A stretch of DNA of 7,930 nt, from the NCBI GenBank assembly GCA_003535195.1, contig DOHN01000008.1, forward strand, positions 14,474 to 22,403, given 5' to 3'. Positions 6,647 through 7,930 of this stretch are shown in pieces (the first letter of the stretch is position 1; each line of letters opens with the position of its first letter). A program made the translations under genes and the position numbers. The notes below the pieces were generated by a model, which was not told the origin of the DNA, made no database searches, and saw only the letters and a program-made list of their open reading frames with translations. The DNA is from Ruminiclostridium sp. Its GTDB lineage: Bacteria > Bacillota > Clostridia > DSM-8532.

Positions 6647-7417
6647 TTATGCAGGCCCTGTTAAAACTTCCACACCAAAACGTTCCGCTTCCTTCCGAAC
6701 TTCATCGGGCAGGGGCGCATCGCAAATCAATACGTGGATATCCTGCAAGGTGGCAAAAGTATATGGCATGCTGTGGTCTATTTTGGAAAGGTCCATCAGC
6801 ATAATGACCTGTCTCGCCTTTTCAATCACTTTGCGCTTGAGCTGGTGCTCGTTAAATGAGCCGCTGGTAAAGCCATTGTCAAGAGAAAACCCGGATGTAG
6901 CCATGATAGCGGTATCAATATTCAGGCTGTCGAGAAAAGCTTCTGCCTGGGGCCCGGAACAGGAAAGAGTGTTTCCATTGACCTGACCGCCAATCAGGGT
7001 AACATTGCATTTGCTTCGGCGGGAGAGCTCCGTCGCGATATTGGTGCCGCTTGTGACAATATTATAGTGCTGATCGGGCATCTGCTTTGCAATGGACATA
7101 ATGGTACTGCCCGCATCTAAAAATATCGAACTCTCGAACTTGACATACTCCGATGCCATTTTCGCAATGATCTTCTTGGATCTCGGGTTTACTAATTCAC
7201 GCTGTGCATACACATCCTCCCCTTGAACATTGACAAGCCTTATGGAAATGGCGCCGCCCCGTTTTCTTCGGATCAGCCCCTCCTCCTCCAGCTTTTTTAA
7301 ATCACGCCAAAGGGTCATGGCAGAACACCCTGAACACAGCTTCATTAAGTCCTCATTGTTCGCTTCTCCATGTGCCTCAATATATTCACTAATCAATTTT
7401 CGCCGTTCATTGAGCAA
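6647..7417 (-). CDS. DeoR-family transcription regulator
   Basis: A 256-residue protein, normal length for the family. The N-terminal DeoR winged helix (about 1-57) contains ERRKLISEYI, the helix-turn-helix SAMTLWRDLKKLEEEGLI and the RRKRGGAI wing. The C-terminal sensor domain (about 75-235) shows the family marks: DAGSTIMSIA (phosphate-binding turn near D101), TSGTN (122-126), GGQVNGNT, the SGFSLDNGFTSGSFNEHQLKRKVI region, and MDLSK. DeoR proteins usually repress sugar or nucleoside catabolism genes and are released by a phosphorylated sugar; the effector here cannot be named. Unusual points are a CxxC (C28, C31) just before the recognition helix and Trp37 where RRDL-type members have Arg. 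TTG 7417 is chosen as start because AAGGAGG precedes it by 9 bases and no ATG is in frame nearby; the ATG at 7410 is out of frame. It is divergent from the lipoprotein gene, a possible target, and convergent with the kinase gene. Confidence 0.92.
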   Translation of the reverse strand: MLNERRKLISEYIEAHGEANNEDLMKLCSGCSAMTLWRDLKKLEEEGLIRRKRGGAISIRLVNVQGEDVYAQRELVNPRSKKIIAKMASEYVKFESSIFLDAGSTIMSIAKQMPDQHYNIVTSGTNIATELSRRSKCNVTLIGGQVNGNTLSCSGPQAEAFLDSLNIDTAIMATSGFSLDNGFTSGSFNEHQLKRKVIEKARQVIMLMDLSKIDHSMPYTFATLQDIHVLICDAPLPDEVRKEAERFGVEVLTGPA

Positions 7418-7426
7418 TTCGGAGCA

Positions 7427-7433
7427 CCTCCTT
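7427..7433 (-). promoter_or_regulatory. Ribosome binding site supporting the TTG start of the DeoR gene
   Basis: AAGGAGG on the minus strand lies 9 bases before TTG 7417. The nearby ATG 7410 is 16 bases away and out of frame, so the gene uses a TTG, which usually lowers translation. Confidence 0.75.
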
Positions 7434-7444
7434 AGCTTTATATT

Positions 7445-7473
7445 ATTATATCGTTAATGTTATAAAACAACAA
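7445..7473 (-). promoter_or_regulatory. Promoter of the DeoR-family gene
   Basis: On the minus strand, -35 TTGTTG (7468-7473) and a perfect -10 TATAAT (7445-7450) are 17 bp apart. Transcription would start near 7438, giving a short leader of about 20 nt just containing the ribosome binding site. One copy of the AATGTTATA repeat (7456-7464) lies in the spacer, where a bound repressor would block the promoter. Confidence 0.72.
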
Positions 7474-7506
7474 GCATCTGCAAAAAAATCACAATCAAAT
7501 GTTATA
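7456..7506. repeat. Pair of AATGTTATA direct repeats in the DeoR/lipoprotein intergenic region
   Basis: The 9-mer AATGTTATA occurs at 7456-7464 and 7498-7506, 42 bp start to start, close to four helical turns. The first copy lies between the -35 and -10 of the DeoR promoter. Candidate operator for autoregulation through DNA looping. The region is AT-rich, so chance recurrence is possible. Confidence 0.4.
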
Positions 7507-7588
7507 TTTCAACCGGCTTGTAACCAAACTGAAAGGTAAGACATTCATGCCCTGCCAAAAAGACAGCTTCGTATTTAAAAATGGGTTG

Positions 7589-7625
7589 TTGCTTGGAAAA
7601 AAGCCCATGGCAGTTTTCCGGGCAA
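7589..7625 (+). repeat. Large imperfect inverted repeat upstream of the lipoprotein gene
   Basis: Arms TTGCTTGGAAAA (7589-7600) and TTTTCCGGGCAA (7614-7625) pair over 12 positions as RNA, two of them G-U. A nested GCC/GGC stem (7603-7605 with 7609-7611) has a CAT loop. At the DNA level GGAAAA/TTTTCC is the perfect core. It covers the place where a -35 for the -10 at 7631 would sit, so it may be an operator; if transcription starts upstream it would be a leader hairpin. No U-tract follows, so it is not a standard terminator. Confidence 0.45.
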
Positions 7626-7627
7626 AA

Positions 7628-7636
7628 TGTTAGAAT
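7628..7636 (+). promoter_or_regulatory. Possible extended -10 promoter of the lipoprotein gene
   Basis: TG-T-TAGAAT: a -10-like TAGAAT (7631-7636) with the TGn extension. No good -35 is present at 17 bp (7608-7613 reads TGGCAG). Transcription would start near 7643, about 36 nt before the TTG start. Confidence 0.45.
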
Positions 7637-7678
7637 TTTTGTAGTGCCGGCAGTTTTATAGGGAAGGACTGACAGTAT

Positions 7679-7930
7679 TTGAAAAAAGCTTTATTGACTT
7701 TGTTGACCTTTCTGATTTCATTTTCGCTTCTGGCAGCTTGCAGCCAAAAAGAAAAATCCCCTGTTACCGGTCCGGGCAAAGAAACTCCGGTTTTATCACC
7801 AGCTCCATCTTCTGCCATGACGCCCGATTTGCCGTCCTCCGCTCCTGCTCCGACTCCGGATGCCATCGAAACCGCTCCGGCCGACAGCAGCCTTATCACG
7901 AAGGAAGTGTTTTCGGCCCTTTCAGCACCG
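7679..7930 (+). CDS. Lipoprotein with Pro/Ser/Ala-rich linker (C-terminus outside window)
   Basis: The frame is open for 84 codons to the right edge. The N-terminus is a lipoprotein signal: KK, a hydrophobic run (about 4-20) and the lipobox LAAC with the lipid-attachment Cys at residue 21, followed by SQKEKS. Residues about 27-70 are a low-complexity linker rich in Pro, Ser, Ala and Thr (PAPSSAMTPDLPSSAPAPTP), the usual tether between membrane anchor and outer domain. The functional domain would begin near the edge (SLITKEVFSAL) and cannot be identified. The start is TTG 7679, with GGAAGGA (7662-7668) 10 bases upstream; there is no in-frame ATG before the signal sequence. Divergent from the DeoR gene, which might regulate it. 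It would be anchored to the outer face of the cytoplasmic membrane. It could be a solute-binding, peptidoglycan-associated or stress lipoprotein; nothing visible decides. Confidence 0.85.
   Translation, partial: MKKALLTLLTFLISFSLLAACSQKEKSPVTGPGKETPVLSPAPSSAMTPDLPSSAPAPTPDAIETAPADSSLITKEVFSALSAP

Noticed and set aside
7547..7633. A 28-codon open frame on the plus strand in the DeoR/lipoprotein intergenic region, with a weak AAAGG 10 bases upstream
   Set aside because: Too short, no recognisable peptide pattern, overlaps the inverted repeat, and its stop codon falls in the predicted -10 of the lipoprotein gene.
7630..7899. An 89-codon minus-strand open frame opposite the lipoprotein start
   Set aside because: The plus strand shows a clear lipobox, Pro-rich linker and ribosome binding site, which account for the sequence.

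Overview
The window looks like chromosomal DNA from a Gram-positive member of the Bacillota, most likely class Clostridia with a mid-range GC content. The evidence is strong AGGAGG-type ribosome binding sites, GTG and TTG starts, a Gram-positive style lipoprotein signal, an OmpR/VanR-like two-component pair and AT-rich intergenic regions. I cannot name a genus. No rRNA, tRNA, CRISPR array, insertion sequence or phage gene is visible.

Layout. (1) Positions 1-4280, minus strand: an operon of an MMPL/RND-type membrane transporter (2163-4280) followed 20 bp later by a large secreted coiled-coil protein (from 2142, running off the left edge). (2) Positions 4281-4508: a compact divergent control region. 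It holds a consensus-like promoter for the transporter operon, an extended -10 promoter for the two-component operon, four copies of a 10-bp direct repeat arranged as two tandem pairs, and a 13-bp palindrome midway between the pairs. (3) Positions 4509-6564, plus strand: an OmpR-family response regulator and its sensor histidine kinase, overlapping by 11 bp, ending at a strong bidirectional terminator (6587-6624). (4) Positions 6647-7417, minus strand: a DeoR-family transcription regulator with its own promoter. (5) Positions 7418-7678: a second divergent intergenic region with a repeated 9-mer and a large inverted repeat. (6) From 7679, plus strand: the N-terminus of a lipoprotein that runs off the right edge.

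How it may work together (inference). The kinase senses a signal at the cell envelope and phosphorylates the response regulator. The regulator would bind the four-box site between the two operons. The pair of boxes nearest the regulator gene is centred about 41 bp upstream of its predicted transcription start, the usual place for a class II activator, so positive autoregulation is likely; control of the divergent transporter operon is plausible. The transporter and the secreted coiled-coil protein probably form one envelope export or lipid-handling machine of unknown substrate. The DeoR regulator and the lipoprotein form a separate unit whose relation to the first is not evident.
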